Below, piece after piece: positions 42,640 through 50,275 of a stretch of DNA of 64,000 nt. The notes below the pieces were generated by a model. That model had not been told where the DNA came from. It was given only the letters and a program-made list of their open reading frames with translations, and did not search any database. The stretch is from Streptomyces sp. HNM0575 (lineage in GTDB: Bacteria > Actinomycetota > Actinomycetes > Streptomycetales > Streptomycetaceae), in the NCBI RefSeq assembly GCF_012726265.1, contig NZ_JAASAG010000006.1, forward strand, positions 124,001 to 188,000, written 5' to 3'. Numbering within the stretch: position 1 is the stretch's first letter; each line of letters starts with the position of its first letter. The position numbers were made by a program, and so were the translations under genes.

Positions 42640-43875
42640 ATGAATTCGGCAGGGCCGGTGGGGACTCCCGGTGCACAGGACGTCGAGGGCGTTCCCGCAC
42701 CGCGGGCCGCGGACGGCGGCGGCGAGGACATCCGGCGGATACGCCGGCGGCTGGAACGGCTGATCGGCGTCGCCGCCACCGAAGGCAACGCACTGCGCGT
42801 ACTGCGCAACGGCGACGAGATCTTCCCCGCGATGCTGGAGGCCATCCGGGCGGCCGAGCACACCGTCGACATGATGACGTTCGTCTACTGGCGGGGGGAG
42901 ATCGCCCGGGACTTCGCCGACGCGCTGTCCGACCGCGCCCGCCACGGCCTGCGCGTACGGCTGCTCCTCGACGGCTTCGGCAGCCGGCTCATCGAACAGG
43001 AGCTGCTGGACCGGATGTCCGGCGCGGGCGTCGACGTGGTCTGGTTCCGCAAGCCGCTGTGGATCTCGCCGGTGAAGCAGAACCACCGCTGCCATCGCAA
43101 GGTGCTCGTCGTGGACGAGACCGTGGCCTTCACCGGCGGTGTCGGCATCGCCGAGGAGTGGTGCGGCGACGCACGCCACGAAGGGGAGTGGCGGGACACC
43201 CACATAAGGGTGAGCGGACCGGCGGTGGACGGCATCACGGCGGCGTTCGCGCAGAACTGGGCCGAGTGCCGGCGTGAACTCTTCGACGAACGCGACCGGT
43301 CCGTCGCCCACGAGGCCGAGGGGCGCTCCGTCGTGCAGGTCGTACGGGGCTCCGCGAGCTTCGGCTGGCAGGACATGCAGACCCTGCTCCGGGTCGTACT
43401 GGAGTCGGCGACCAGCCATGTGAAGCTGGCGACCGCCTACTTCGCGCCCGACGACTACTTCATCGAGCTGCTGTGCGCCACGGCGAGGCGGGGCGTCGAG
43501 CTCGACATCCTGCTTCCCGGTCCGCACACGGACAAGCGGGTGTGCCAACTGGCCGGGCAGCGCTACTACTCGGATCTGATGGCGGCGGGCGTACGGATCT
43601 GGCAGTACCAGCCGACGATGATGCACGCCAAGATCATCACGATGGACGGGGCGGTGTCGCTGGTCGGCTCCACCAACCTCAACCGCCGCTCGCTCGACCA
43701 CGACGAGGAGGTGATGCTCGTGGTGCTCGACGAGTCCTTCACGGCGACGCTGGAAGAGCACTTCGCCGAAGACCTCGCGGACAGTACGGGGATACGGGCG
43801 AAGCGCTGGCGCGGCAGGGCGCTGGGGCAGCGGATGCAGGAGGCGGCGGTCAGGCCGTTCCGGCGCTTCATGTGA
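42640..43875 (+). CDS. phospholipase D-family cardiolipin synthase-like protein
   Basis: The 411-residue enzyme has two complete HKD motifs: HRKVLVVDETVAFTGG with His152 and HAKIITMDGAVSLVGSTNLN with His329. Each is followed by the G-G/S and N motifs of the PLD fold, and the two form one active site. It lacks the N-terminal membrane helices of classic bacterial cardiolipin synthase, which suggests a soluble or peripheral ClsB-like enzyme that transfers a phosphatidyl group between phospholipids. The first 30 residues are low-complexity. ATG at 42640 is used. Likely co-transcribed with the MFS gene. Confidence 0.88.
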   Translation: MNSAGPVGTPGAQDVEGVPAPRAADGGGEDIRRIRRRLERLIGVAATEGNALRVLRNGDEIFPAMLEAIRAAEHTVDMMTFVYWRGEIARDFADALSDRARHGLRVRLLLDGFGSRLIEQELLDRMSGAGVDVVWFRKPLWISPVKQNHRCHRKVLVVDETVAFTGGVGIAEEWCGDARHEGEWRDTHIRVSGPAVDGITAAFAQNWAECRRELFDERDRSVAHEAEGRSVVQVVRGSASFGWQDMQTLLRVVLESATSHVKLATAYFAPDDYFIELLCATARRGVELDILLPGPHTDKRVCQLAGQRYYSDLMAAGVRIWQYQPTMMHAKIITMDGAVSLVGSTNLNRRSLDHDEEVMLVVLDESFTATLEEHFAEDLADSTGIRAKRWRGRALGQRMQEAAVRPFRRFM

Positions 43876-43974
43876 CGGTGGCTCGCCGGCCGGCCGGCGA
43901 CGGTGGCGGCGTGGGCGGCCGGGGGTGCGGTGACCCGCGGAGTCCGGCGGCCGTGCACGGGCCATGCTGGGGGC

Positions 43975-44691
43975 ATGAGACTCTTCACGGCGCTGCTGCC
44001 GCCCGCGCACGTACTGGACGGAGCGGCCCAACTGGCGGAGAAGGTCGCGGAGTTGCGGGCCATGGACCGTGCGGGGCGGCTGCGCTGGGCGGACCGCGCG
44101 AACTGGCACATCACCCTGGCCTTCTACGGCGAGGTGGGCGACGGGCAGCTGGACGGACTGCGAGAGCGCCTCTCGCGCGCGGCCCGGCGGGCGCGCCCGC
44201 TGCGGCTGCGGATCGCGGGCGGCGGGCAGTTCGGGCACACGTCGCTGTGGGCGGCGGTCGAGGGCGCGCACGGCGGGGACGGCCAGGACGGCGAGGACGG
44301 CCCACACGGCGGGGACCGCGAGGACGGCGGGGACCGCGGGCACGGGTCCGCCGACGAGGGGGCCGGTGGTACGGACGGTACGGACGGGCCGGTGCGGGGC
44401 GAGGCTGCCGCGGAGGGGCTGCGCAGGCTCGCCGCGACCACCGCCGCCGCGGGGCGGCGAGTCGGGCTCGGCACGGACGAGCCCCGCCGCTTCCGCGCCC
44501 ATCTGACCCTGGCCCGTTCCAGGTCGTCGCGGCTGGATCTGCGTCCCTACACCGCCGCCCTCGACGCCTTCGCGGGCGAGCCGTGGACCGCCGGTGAACT
44601 GGCGCTCGTACGAAGCAATCTGCCGGAGGGCGGCGTGCAGGGCGAACAGCCCCGTTATGAGCGGATCGCGGCCTGGCCGCTGGGCGGGTGA
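43975..44691 (+). CDS. thpR: RNA 2',3'-cyclic phosphodiesterase (2H superfamily)
   Basis: The 238-residue protein has the two HxTx motifs of the 2H phosphoesterases: WHITLAF with His45 and RAHLTLAR with His176. It starts MRLFTALLPP as ThpR does. ThpR hydrolyses 2',3'-cyclic phosphate RNA ends and may act in RNA ligation or tRNA repair. Between the motifs lies a 45-residue Gly/Asp/Glu/His repetitive insert (about residues 98-142), encoded by degenerate GGCGGGGAC repeats, that is absent from the usual 180-residue family; it should sit in a surface loop. ATG at 43975 is the first start after the gap from the PLD gene. Confidence 0.86.
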   Translation: MRLFTALLPPAHVLDGAAQLAEKVAELRAMDRAGRLRWADRANWHITLAFYGEVGDGQLDGLRERLSRAARRARPLRLRIAGGGQFGHTSLWAAVEGAHGGDGQDGEDGPHGGDREDGGDRGHGSADEGAGGTDGTDGPVRGEAAAEGLRRLAATTAAAGRRVGLGTDEPRRFRAHLTLARSRSSRLDLRPYTAALDAFAGEPWTAGELALVRSNLPEGGVQGEQPRYERIAAWPLGG

Positions 44692-44714
44692 CGGACTTGG
44701 TTACCGTTGGAGCC

Positions 44715-44804
44715 GTGAATACCAAGACGAGGACGCGCATCGTGAGCGGTGCGCTCGTGCTGATGCTCATCGTGGTGGCCGTCGCGGCAGCGGTCGGAGC
44801 GTAG
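44715..44804 (+). CDS. 29-residue single-pass membrane peptide
   Basis: A short ORF from GTG 44715 encodes a basic start (NTKTRTR), then a hydrophobic helix IVSGALVLMLIVVAVAAAVG and a stop. The clean order of charges and helix is typical of small membrane peptides. It begins 23 nt after the ThpR stop. A -10-like TACCGT ends 7 nt before the GTG, so the mRNA may be leaderless. Function unknown; regulation of a membrane partner is possible. A terminator-like hairpin lies 212 nt downstream. Confidence 0.55.
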   Translation: MNTKTRTRIVSGALVLMLIVVAVAAAVGA

Positions 44805-45016
44805 GGCGGCCGGGGGCCGAGGGCCCACCGACCGTCCCGTACGGCCACTGTCCACGACCGCGGACGAGCGGGGCCCGGTCATGACCGGCGCGCCGGCCGT
44901 GGCCGACGGGCTTGGCCGTGGCCCGGGCCCACGGCCCCGGCCACACCCACTGCCCGCCGTGACCACTGTCGTGACCGCTGTCCTGACCGCTGCCGCGACC
45001 GCTGTCCTGACCGCTG

Positions 45017-45047
45017 CCGCGACCGCGCATCACCGCCGCGGTCGCGG
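45017..45047. terminator. 11-bp hairpin between small membrane peptide and aldo/keto reductase
   Basis: CCGCGACCGCG (45017-45027) pairs perfectly with CGCGGTCGCGG (45037-45047), loop 9 nt. It lies 28 nt beyond the stop of the leftward aldo/keto reductase gene. The sequence before it (44959-45025) is a 12-nt GACCGCTG(T/C)C repeat. Confidence 0.65.
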
Positions 45048-45074
45048 TCGTGGCCGCCGGTCACCGCGCCGCCG

Positions 45075-46070
45075 CTACCAGGCGAACGCCTCCGGTGTCG
45101 GCCCCGGCCCCGGGAAGATCTCGTCGAGCGAGGCGAGCAGACCGTCGTCGGGCTTCAACTCCACCGCGCGCAGCGCCGAGTCCAGGTGCTCGGGCGTACG
45201 CGGGCCCACGATCGGACCCGTCACGCCCGGCCGTGACAGCAGCCAGGCCAGCGCCGTCTCGCCCGGGTCGAGGCCGCGTTCGGCGCACAGGTCCTCGTAG
45301 CGCTGGATCTGCTCGCGCACCCGCGGGTCCGCCAGCCGGTCCGCCGAGCGGCCCGTGGTGCTGCGTGCGCCGCCGCCCTCGCTCTCCTTGCGGATCGCGC
45401 CGCCGAGCAGGCCGCCTTGCAGCGGCGACCAGGGGATGACGCCCAGGCCGTACTCCTGTGCCGCGGGGATCACGTCCATCTCGGCACGGCGCTCGGCGAG
45501 GTTGTAGAGGCACTGCTCGCTGACGAGGCCGTATGTGCCGCGCCGTGCCGCCGTCTCGTTGGCCTGGGCGATGTGCCAGCCCGCGTGGTTGGACGAGCCG
45601 GCGTAGATGATCTTTCCCTGCTGTACGAGGACGTCGATGGCCTGCCAGATCTCGTCCCAGGGCGTGCTGCGGTCCACGTGGTGGAACTGGTAGAGGTCGA
45701 TGTGGTCGGTCCGCAGCCGCTTGAGGCTCGCGTCGACGGCGCGGCGGATGTTGAGCGCCGAGAGACGGTCCTGGTTCGGGGTGGCGTCGCCCTCGGCGGC
45801 CATGCTGCCGAACACCTTGGTGGCCAGCACGGTCTTCTCGCGCCGGCCGCCGCCCTTGGCGAACCAGGCGCCGATGATCTCCTCGGTGCGGCCCTTGTCG
45901 GCGCCCCAGCCGTAAACGTTGGCGGTGTCGAAGAAGTTGATGCCCGCGTCCTGCGCGGCGTCCATGATCGCGTGGCTGCCGGGCTCGTCCGTCTGAGGTC
46001 CGAAGTTCATCGTCCCGAGGACGATCCGGCTGACCTTGAGGCCGGTGCGGCCAAGCTGCGTGTACTCCAT
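45075..46070 (-). CDS. aldo/keto reductase
   Basis: This 331-residue enzyme has the AKR barrel with catalytic Asp and Tyr in FFDTANVYGWG (about residues 46-56), Lys in VLATKVFGS, and His in LYQFHHVDRSTP. The NADPH site GPRTPEHLDSAL is near the end. It resembles the AKR11/YajO-like group with YTQLGRTGLKVSRIVLGTMN at the start; substrates are small aldehydes or sugars. ATG at 46070 is the start; upstream lies a 29-bp repeat tract. Monocistronic. Confidence 0.9.
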   Translation of the reverse strand: MEYTQLGRTGLKVSRIVLGTMNFGPQTDEPGSHAIMDAAQDAGINFFDTANVYGWGADKGRTEEIIGAWFAKGGGRREKTVLATKVFGSMAAEGDATPNQDRLSALNIRRAVDASLKRLRTDHIDLYQFHHVDRSTPWDEIWQAIDVLVQQGKIIYAGSSNHAGWHIAQANETAARRGTYGLVSEQCLYNLAERRAEMDVIPAAQEYGLGVIPWSPLQGGLLGGAIRKESEGGGARSTTGRSADRLADPRVREQIQRYEDLCAERGLDPGETALAWLLSRPGVTGPIVGPRTPEHLDSALRAVELKPDDGLLASLDEIFPGPGPTPEAFAW

Positions 46071-46110
46071 GTCCGTAGAGCCAAGCCCTTGGAGTGGGCT
46101 CGAAGCAAGC

Positions 46111-46230
46111 GCCTCCCCGAGAGCCTCGGGCCTGGGTGGGACCCTCGCCCAGAGCCTCCGGCCGGGTGGTGCCTCCCCCAGAGCCTCCGGCCGGGTGGTG
46201 CCTCCCCCAGAGCCTCCGGCCTGGGTGGTG
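46111..46230. repeat. 29-30 bp intergenic repeat, four copies
   Basis: Units close to CCTCCCCCAGAGCCTCCGGC plus CGGGTGGTG repeat at about 46111, 46142, 46172 and 46201, partly diverged in the first. The tract fills most of the 186-nt gap between two divergent genes. GAGGCTCTGGGGGAGG-type words are common in Streptomyces intergenic DNA; they often lie at gene ends rather than between divergent starts. Confidence 0.85.
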
Positions 46231-46256
46231 CCCCCAGAGTGCGGGAGACTGTCGCC

Positions 46257-47336
46257 ATGGGTGTGCTGTCTGTGATTTGCCGCCGCGCCGCGCTACTGCG
46301 CCGCGCCGTCGCGGCCGTGGGGGCCGTCGGGGCCGTGGGAGCGGCGGGGCTGCTGGTGCTGGGGCCGGCGGCGGTGGCCGCCGCCGCACCGTCGGGGGGA
46401 GAGGAGGGGCCGGGCTCGTTCCGTATCAAGGACCCGCGCATCACGGAGTCGAGCGGGCTCGCGGCGAGCCGCACGCACAAGGGCGTCTACTGGACGCACA
46501 ACGACTCCGACGACGGCCCTTACGTATACGCCGTGGACTCCTCGACGGGCAGGACGGTCGCCACGGTGACCCTCCAGGGCATCGACCCCCGCGACGTGGA
46601 GGCGATCTCGACCGGCCCGGACGGCCAGGTGTACGTCGGCGACATCGGCGACAACTTGAACGGCGGCTGGAACGAGGTGTGGATCTACCGCTTCCGCGAG
46701 CCGGCGAAGCTGCGGGACACGACGGTCGCGCCGACTCGCTACACCGTGCGATACGCCGACGGCCCGCGTGACGCTGAGTCGCTGATGGTCCATCCGAAGA
46801 CCGGCCGCGTCTACATCGCCAGCAAGAACCAGAACAAGAAGGGCGGCATCTACGCCGGCCCGGAACAGCTCTCCGCGTCGGGCGTCAACGTCTTCCGGCG
46901 CATCGCCCGTACCGAAGTGTGGGCCACGGACGGCGCGTTCTCGCCGGACGGTACGCGGCTGGTGCTGCGCAGCTACTTCGGCGGGGAGATGTTCCGCTGG
47001 CGCGACGGGAAGCCCGAGGCCCTCGACACCCCCGTCAGCGTGCCCATGGCCGGGCAGGGCGAGTCGGTGACCTTCACCGACGACGGACGCACCCTGATGT
47101 GCGGCTCGGAGGGGAAGGGCAGCACGGTCGACCCGCTGGAGCTGGACGGCGAGCTGCTGCCGGACAGCGTTCCCGCGGACGATCGCAAGGCGGACGGCGG
47201 CGCGCAGGGCGGCGGTGCCGCGGGCGGCGGGGACGAGGGGCAGCTCGACGAGAAGAAGGTCGTGGTCGGGGGCGGTGCGATCGCCGGCCTGGTGGTGCTG
47301 TGGATGCTGCTGCGGCGGGGGTTCCGCAGGAGGTGA
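46257..47336 (+). CDS. secreted beta-propeller-like protein with C-terminal membrane anchor
   Basis: The 359-residue protein has an N-terminal signal peptide (basic CRRAALLRRAV, hydrophobic AVGAVGAVGAAGLLVLG, likely cleavage near AAAAPS). The extracytoplasmic domain has propeller-like repeats with ESSGLAASRTHKGVYWTHND, YVGDIGDNLN and DAESLMVHPKTGRVYIASK. A Gly/Asp-rich stretch and a final helix with RRGFRRR (about 335-359) complete it. A role in cell-envelope binding is likely but its ligand is unknown. ATG at 46257 has GGGAG upstream. Divergent from the aldo/keto reductase. Confidence 0.78.
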   Translation: MGVLSVICRRAALLRRAVAAVGAVGAVGAAGLLVLGPAAVAAAAPSGGEEGPGSFRIKDPRITESSGLAASRTHKGVYWTHNDSDDGPYVYAVDSSTGRTVATVTLQGIDPRDVEAISTGPDGQVYVGDIGDNLNGGWNEVWIYRFREPAKLRDTTVAPTRYTVRYADGPRDAESLMVHPKTGRVYIASKNQNKKGGIYAGPEQLSASGVNVFRRIARTEVWATDGAFSPDGTRLVLRSYFGGEMFRWRDGKPEALDTPVSVPMAGQGESVTFTDDGRTLMCGSEGKGSTVDPLELDGELLPDSVPADDRKADGGAQGGGAAGGGDEGQLDEKKVVVGGGAIAGLVVLWMLLRRGFRRR

Positions 47337-47492
47337 CGCGGCCGGTGCGTGCGGCGTGGCCGGTACCGGCGGCGCGTGCGGTCCGTGCGGCGCTTGCGGT
47401 ATGTGCGGCGCGATGGGGGTGCGGCCGGTGCGTGCGCCCATGCCCGTTCCGCCGTGGCCCGTTCCGCCGTACCCACGATGTTGGGCACAAAG

Positions 47493-47544
47493 CCGAAGGC
47501 GGGCCCGGACGCCGCTCGTTCGCGGTGTCCGGACCCGCCTTCGG
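47493..47544. terminator. 18-bp bidirectional terminator between serC and the secreted protein
   Basis: CCGAAGGCGGGCCCGGAC (47493-47510) pairs with GTCCGGACCCGCCTTCGG (47527-47544) with one mismatch; the loop also contains GCCGC/GCGG. It lies 71 nt after the serC stop on the minus strand and 156 nt after the secreted-protein stop on the plus strand. Confidence 0.85.
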
Positions 47545-47615
47545 TACGCGGTGACCCGGAGGTCCCCGGCGGCCTGGAAGCTCCCGGCAGCCGGAGGACC
47601 GGGCTGGATCCTCGC

Positions 47616-48734
47616 CTAGAGGTTCTCGGCGACGTAGTCCACGCAGCGCGTGAGCGCCTCCACGTCGGAGGGCTCGACCGCGGGGAACATCGCCACGCGC
47701 AGCTGGTTGCGGCCCAGCTTCCGGTACGGCTCGGTGTCGACCACGCCGTTGGCCCGCAGCACCTTGGCGATCGCGGCGGCGTCGACGTCCTCGTTGAAGT
47801 CGATCGTGCCGACGACCTGGGAGCGCTGCGCCGGGTCGGAGACGAAGGGCGCTGCGAACTTCGCGTCCTCCGCCCATCCGTAGAGCGTCCGCGAGGACGT
47901 CGCGGTGCGGCGCACCGCCCAGTCGAGACCGCCCTGGCCGTTGATCCACTCCAGCTGGTCGCCCAGCAGGAAGAGCGTGGCCACGGACGGGGTGTTGTAC
48001 GTCTGGTTCTTGCGGGAGTTGTCGATCGCGGTCTTCAGGTCGAGGAACGCCGGGATGTGCCGGTCGGAGGCGGCGATGCGCTCCGCCCGCTCGATGGCGG
48101 CCGGTGAGAAGACGGCGATCCAGAGGCCGCCGTCGGAGGCGAAGGACTTCTGCGGGGCGAAGTAGTAGACGTCGGTCTCGCGCACGTCGACGGGGAGGCC
48201 CCCGGCGCCGGACGTGGCGTCGACGAGCACCAGCGAGCCGTCGTCGGCGCCGGCGACCCGCTCGATGGGCATGGCGACGCCCGTCGAGGTCTCGTTGTGG
48301 GTGAGTGCGTAGACGTCGGTGCCGGCCTCGGCCCGCGCCGCGGGATGGGTGCCGGGCTCGGACTCGATCACCGTGGGGTCGCTCAGCCACGGCGCCTGCT
48401 TGGAGGCCTTGGCGAACTTGCTGGAGAACTCGCCGAAGGAGAGGTGCTGCGACCTGGTGTCGATCAGGCCGTGCGTCGCGATGTCCCAGAAGGCGGTCGT
48501 GCCGCCGTTGCCCAGGACCACCTCGTAGCCCTCCGGCAGCTGGAACAGCTCCTTGACGCCATCACGCACCCGGCCGACCAGGTTCTTCACCGGGGCCTGG
48601 CGGTGTGAGGTGCCGAGTAGCGAAGTGCCGGTGGCAGCGAGCGCGTTCAGCGCCTCCGTACGCACCTTGGACGGGCCCGAGCCGAAACGACCGTCGGCGG
48701 GCTTGATGTCAGCGGGAATCTGGAGATCAGCCAC
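47616..48734 (-). CDS. serC: phosphoserine aminotransferase
   Basis: The 372-residue PLP enzyme begins IPADIKPADGRFGSGPSK as actinobacterial SerC does. It has GTSHRQAPVKNLVGRV, the PLP lysine Lys196 in YFAPQKSFASDGG, and a C-terminal LRVAMFPAVEPSDVEALTRC. It converts 3-phosphohydroxypyruvate and glutamate to phosphoserine in serine biosynthesis. Start GTG at 48734 has no Shine-Dalgarno sequence; a TAGGCT -10 six bases upstream implies a leaderless transcript. Monocistronic, closed by the long terminator downstream. Confidence 0.96.
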   Translation of the reverse strand: MADLQIPADIKPADGRFGSGPSKVRTEALNALAATGTSLLGTSHRQAPVKNLVGRVRDGVKELFQLPEGYEVVLGNGGTTAFWDIATHGLIDTRSQHLSFGEFSSKFAKASKQAPWLSDPTVIESEPGTHPAARAEAGTDVYALTHNETSTGVAMPIERVAGADDGSLVLVDATSGAGGLPVDVRETDVYYFAPQKSFASDGGLWIAVFSPAAIERAERIAASDRHIPAFLDLKTAIDNSRKNQTYNTPSVATLFLLGDQLEWINGQGGLDWAVRRTATSSRTLYGWAEDAKFAAPFVSDPAQRSQVVGTIDFNEDVDAAAIAKVLRANGVVDTEPYRKLGRNQLRVAMFPAVEPSDVEALTRCVDYVAENL

Positions 48735-48740
48735 ACGGGC

Positions 48741-48746
48741 AGCCTA
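48741..48746 (-). promoter_or_regulatory. -10 element of a leaderless serC transcript
   Basis: On the minus strand TAGGCT is followed by six bases and then the serC GTG, so transcription should begin at the start codon. The GCACTAGGCT context is shared with the HelD-like gene's candidate promoter. No convincing -35 was found. Confidence 0.6.
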
Positions 48747-48923
48747 GTGCGTTCCTTCACACGGCACCGCAGGTGGTCCAGCCGCTGAGACGAAGGCCCT
48801 GTTCAGGCGGGGTTCAGGCGGGGTTCGGACGGGGTGCGCGGCGGGTGCGTACGCGGATGGCCGCCCAGGTGTCACGAGGCGCCGGCGCCGGACGGGGTGC
48901 GCCGGACGGGGTGCAGGGTCAAA

Positions 48924-48960
48924 CCCCCTCCGCGGAGGGCATGTACCACCGCGGAGGGGG
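48924..48960. terminator. 12-bp perfect hairpin after the DUF1990 gene
   Basis: CCCCCTCCGCGG (48924-48935) pairs perfectly with CCGCGGAGGGGG (48949-48960) around a 13-nt loop. It is 93 nt beyond the stop of the leftward DUF1990 gene and within the 318-nt gap (48735-49052) before serC. The rest of the gap shows no gene. Confidence 0.8.
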
Positions 48961-49052
48961 ACGGCGGCGGAGCTGCTCTCTCGAACTGCCGACGCCTTCA
49001 TCCCATGCAGCGCTGCGAGATGCGTTGCCACGGGTCTCCGTTAACGCCGAGT

Positions 49053-49802
49053 TCAACCACGTGTGTGACTCGTGTGGCTCGGGGGCGGAGGAGCCGGCCC
49101 GCGCCGCCTGCCGCCGGGCGCGATCACGACGCGGCCGTCGCCCGGGTGCGGTTCCGGAGCGGACGGGGAGCCCCCGTGCAGCTCGTCCAGCAGCAGCCTG
49201 CGCAGCCGCCGGGCGCTGCGCCGGTAGAAGCGGCGCTGCGTGACCCGGCCGAAGAGCACGAACCCGAGGCGGACCAGCGGGTTGCGGATCGGGGCCCGCC
49301 GGGAGTGGGCGGTGATGACGAAGTCCACGTCGCCCGTGGCCAGATGCTTCACGACCTCGTAGGCGAGCTCGCCCTCCTCCAGGTGGCCTTGCAGGGTCTG
49401 GTAGCCCCAGCCCCATGCGCGGCGTGCGCTCTCGCCCGTACCGCGTGTGGTGTCGGTGAGCGAGGTGATGCGCACGCCGAAGTCGAAGCGGAGCCCGTAG
49501 AAGCGGGCGTCGAGGAGGATGTCGCGGCCGAGCAGCGGACCGGTCGCGTCGTACAGGCCGCGCAGGATGTACGGGTCGGCGAACTGGTAGTCCCGTACGA
49601 GACGGCACGCGGTCTCCCACGGGCCGCCGGCCGCCGGGGCGCCGGGGGACTCCGGCGGCAGCGGCTGCACGTATGAGTCGAAGTGCCAGCCCGTCGCGGG
49701 GGCGGCGCCGGGAGGCGGCTCGGGGTAGTTGACGTCCAGGCCGCGGAGGGCTCGCAGGGCGGAGAGCGCGCCGGCGCGGCGGAGACGCCCCTCGCGGATC
49801 AC
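49053..49802 (-). CDS. DUF1990 protein (paralogue A)
   Basis: The 249-residue protein has the DUF1990 pattern: GRDILLDARFYGLRFDFGVR, RRAWGWGYQTLQGHLEEGEL (about residues 128-147), and KHLATGDVDFVITAHSRRAP. It lacks a signal peptide. DUF1990 proteins are START/Bet v 1-like, probably lipid or small-ligand binders of unknown role. GTG at 49802 has GCGGAG 9 nt upstream; the adjoining repeat ends there. The second paralogue lies 0.5 kb away in the opposite direction. Confidence 0.85.
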   Translation of the reverse strand: MIREGRLRRAGALSALRALRGLDVNYPEPPPGAAPATGWHFDSYVQPLPPESPGAPAAGGPWETACRLVRDYQFADPYILRGLYDATGPLLGRDILLDARFYGLRFDFGVRITSLTDTTRGTGESARRAWGWGYQTLQGHLEEGELAYEVVKHLATGDVDFVITAHSRRAPIRNPLVRLGFVLFGRVTQRRFYRRSARRLRRLLLDELHGGSPSAPEPHPGDGRVVIAPGGRRRGPAPPPPSHTSHTRG

Positions 49803-49810
49803 GCGTTCTC

Positions 49811-49864
49811 CGCTTGGCCCGCTTGGCCCGCTTGGCCCGCTTGGCCCGCTTGGCCCGCTTGGCG
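49811..49864. repeat. 9-bp CGCTTGGCC tandem repeat
   Basis: Five exact copies and one partial copy of CGCTTGGCC lie 8 nt before the DUF1990 A start codon and contribute the first base of its ribosome site. The unit is a multiple of three and reads KRA on the minus strand and ARL on the plus strand; neither frame is part of a supported gene. Confidence 0.92.
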
Positions 49865-49910
49865 CCGGGAGCCACGCGTGACGAGGGCGCCGTGCCCGCC
49901 CGTGACGCCG

Positions 49911-50126
49911 TTACTCGAACTCACGCAGCGACTGGCCCAGCAGCAGCAACGTGGGAGCCCACAGGCCCACGAAGATGGCGCGGCGCTCGGCGTTGCCGCG
50001 CTCGTCCTGGTCCAGGCCCGCCGCGCGCATCCACAGCACGAGGCACAGGCCGACCGAGCCCATGGCCGACGCCTGAAGATGGCTGCTGCGCAGCCCCGTG
50101 TGACGCATCACCGTCTCGGTCAGCAC
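49911..50126 (-). CDS. small two-helix hypothetical membrane protein
   Basis: The 71-residue protein begins VLTETVMRHTGLRSSHLQAS and has two hydrophobic stretches, AMGSVGLCLVLWM (about 21-33) and AIFVGLWAPTLLLLGQSL (about 51-68). GTG at 50126 has an excellent GGAGG six bases upstream. It lies between the two DUF1990 genes, reading leftward. Not otherwise recognised. Confidence 0.65.
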   Translation of the reverse strand: MLTETVMRHTGLRSSHLQASAMGSVGLCLVLWMRAAGLDQDERGNAERRAIFVGLWAPTLLLLGQSLREFE

Positions 50127-50275
50127 CTGCGGCCTCCGTCCTCCGGGTCGCCCGGGCACCTCGGATGTCCCGGGTCCTTCAAGCTCCCCGGGTGCACCGG
50201 GGAACGCCGGTCCTGCGGCGGCGACAGGCGCACGGCGCCCGCGCGCACGAATGGTGCGTATGGTGTCATTCGCTC

